Origin: Betaproteobacteria bacterium
GTDB taxonomy: Bacteria; Pseudomonadota; Gammaproteobacteria; Burkholderiales; SG8-39
Assembly: GCA_947479645.1 (NCBI GenBank)
Contig: CANKAJ010000023.1
Span: 1 to 46,868 of the forward strand
Direction of reading: 5' to 3'
Length of the DNA: 46,868 nt
Under the pieces are notes generated by a model. It saw only the letters and a program-made list of their open reading frames with translations. It was not told where the DNA came from and searched no databases. Below are positions 46,342 through 46,868 of the stretch, one piece after another. The translations under genes were made by a program, and so were the position numbers. Every line of letters begins with the position of its first letter. Position 1 is the stretch's first letter.

Positions 46342-46868
46342 ATGCAGCTAACGCATCCGAACATCAGCAGAGTCTGCGCTGAAAGTGATATCTACGAGTT
46401 ATTGCTCACGCTCGATGGTGCAAGCATCCTCGAACTCGGTTGTGGCAAGGCCGACATTACGCGACGCATAGCGATGGCACACCCGACGGCGCGCGTTGTC
46501 GCAGCCGAGGTCGACAGCCTCCAGCACGCGAAGAACCTTGCAGCAGCGGCACCCCCGAACATCACGTTTGCCGATTTCGGAGCGCAATCCATTGCGCTTA
46601 CTGCTGGAAGCATCGACGTGGTGATGATGTTCAAATCGCTGCACCCTGTTCCAGGCCTGAGCTATGAAAGCGCGTTTGGCGAAATTTGCCGCGTATTGAA
46701 GCCTGGCGGACATGCCTATATCTCGGAGCCCGTATTCGCCGGCGAATTTAACGACTTGATCCGCATCTTCAACGATGAAGAGGTGGTGCGAAAAGCGGCA
46801 TTTGAGGCAATGTGTCGCGCCGTCGCAAGCGGCCAGTTCCAGCTTGCAAATGAAACCTTTTTCCTTGC
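46342..46868 (+). CDS. SAM-dependent methyltransferase (3' end outside window)
   Basis: ATG at 46342 opens a frame that is still open at the window end (175 codons). The SAM motif ILELGCGKADITRR is clear, then an acidic EVDSLQ, DVVMMFKSLHPVP and LKPGGHAYISEP, which is a standard class I methyltransferase core. No clear ribosome-binding site is seen. The substrate is unknown. It lies 64 bp past the FAH-family gene on the same strand, so it may belong to the same unit. Confidence 0.82.
   Translation, partial: MQLTHPNISRVCAESDIYELLLTLDGASILELGCGKADITRRIAMAHPTARVVAAEVDSLQHAKNLAAAAPPNITFADFGAQSIALTAGSIDVVMMFKSLHPVPGLSYESAFGEICRVLKPGGHAYISEPVFAGEFNDLIRIFNDEEVVRKAAFEAMCRAVASGQFQLANETFFL

Overview
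The window looks like a chromosomal segment of a betaproteobacterium, most likely Burkholderiales or a close relative. This rests on gene content and order: an rpsU-yqeY-dnaG-rpoD block followed by a CAU tRNA, a very long Lys/Ala-rich RpoD N-terminus, several Bug/TctC-type periplasmic binding proteins and MipA/OmpV-type outer-membrane protein. GC content is high. There is no rRNA, CRISPR array, transposase or prophage. The genus cannot be fixed from sequence reading alone.

Positions 1-12700 are mostly leftward. They hold a hybrid sensor kinase cut by the window edge, then a three-gene redox unit (membrane-anchored FAD/2Fe-2S reductase, b-type membrane protein, octaheme cytochrome c) with a perfect FNR/Anr-type box upstream. 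A metal-transport group follows: P-type ATPase, CDF exporter with a disturbed N-terminus at a G10 tract, and a GDT1-family exporter. A large MipA/OmpV-like outer-membrane protein and a thiolase end the region.

Positions 12900-21900 are accessory. They hold an MBL hydrolase, a nucleotidyltransferase/small-protein pair, a 58-residue membrane protein, a lipoprotein, a methyltransferase, a CgeB-like glycosyltransferase, and three tandem paralogous MFS exporters. Two intergenic inverted-repeat elements (about 16024-16163 and 21285-21373) lie here.

Positions 21900-33630 are core: ogt, xerD, folB, plsY, tsaD, rpsU, yqeY, dnaG, rpoD, glutathione reductase and a response regulator. The information-processing genes follow the classical macromolecular-synthesis arrangement, with a likely rpoD promoter overlapping the dnaG stop codon.

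Positions 33650-46280 look like an organic-acid uptake and catabolism region: alpha/beta hydrolase, a Bug-receptor remnant, tRNA(CAU), a DUF6481-like protein, YegD-type Hsp70, Ldh-type dehydrogenase, two intact Bug receptors, a CitE-like lyase, an FMN 2-hydroxyacid oxidase and an FAH-family hydrolase. The most notable gene is at 41049-42767. It is a UGSC-family selenoprotein in which an in-frame UGA (42444-42446) splits two ordinary ORFs, and a compact SECIS-like hairpin follows the UGA. A methyltransferase is cut by the right edge.
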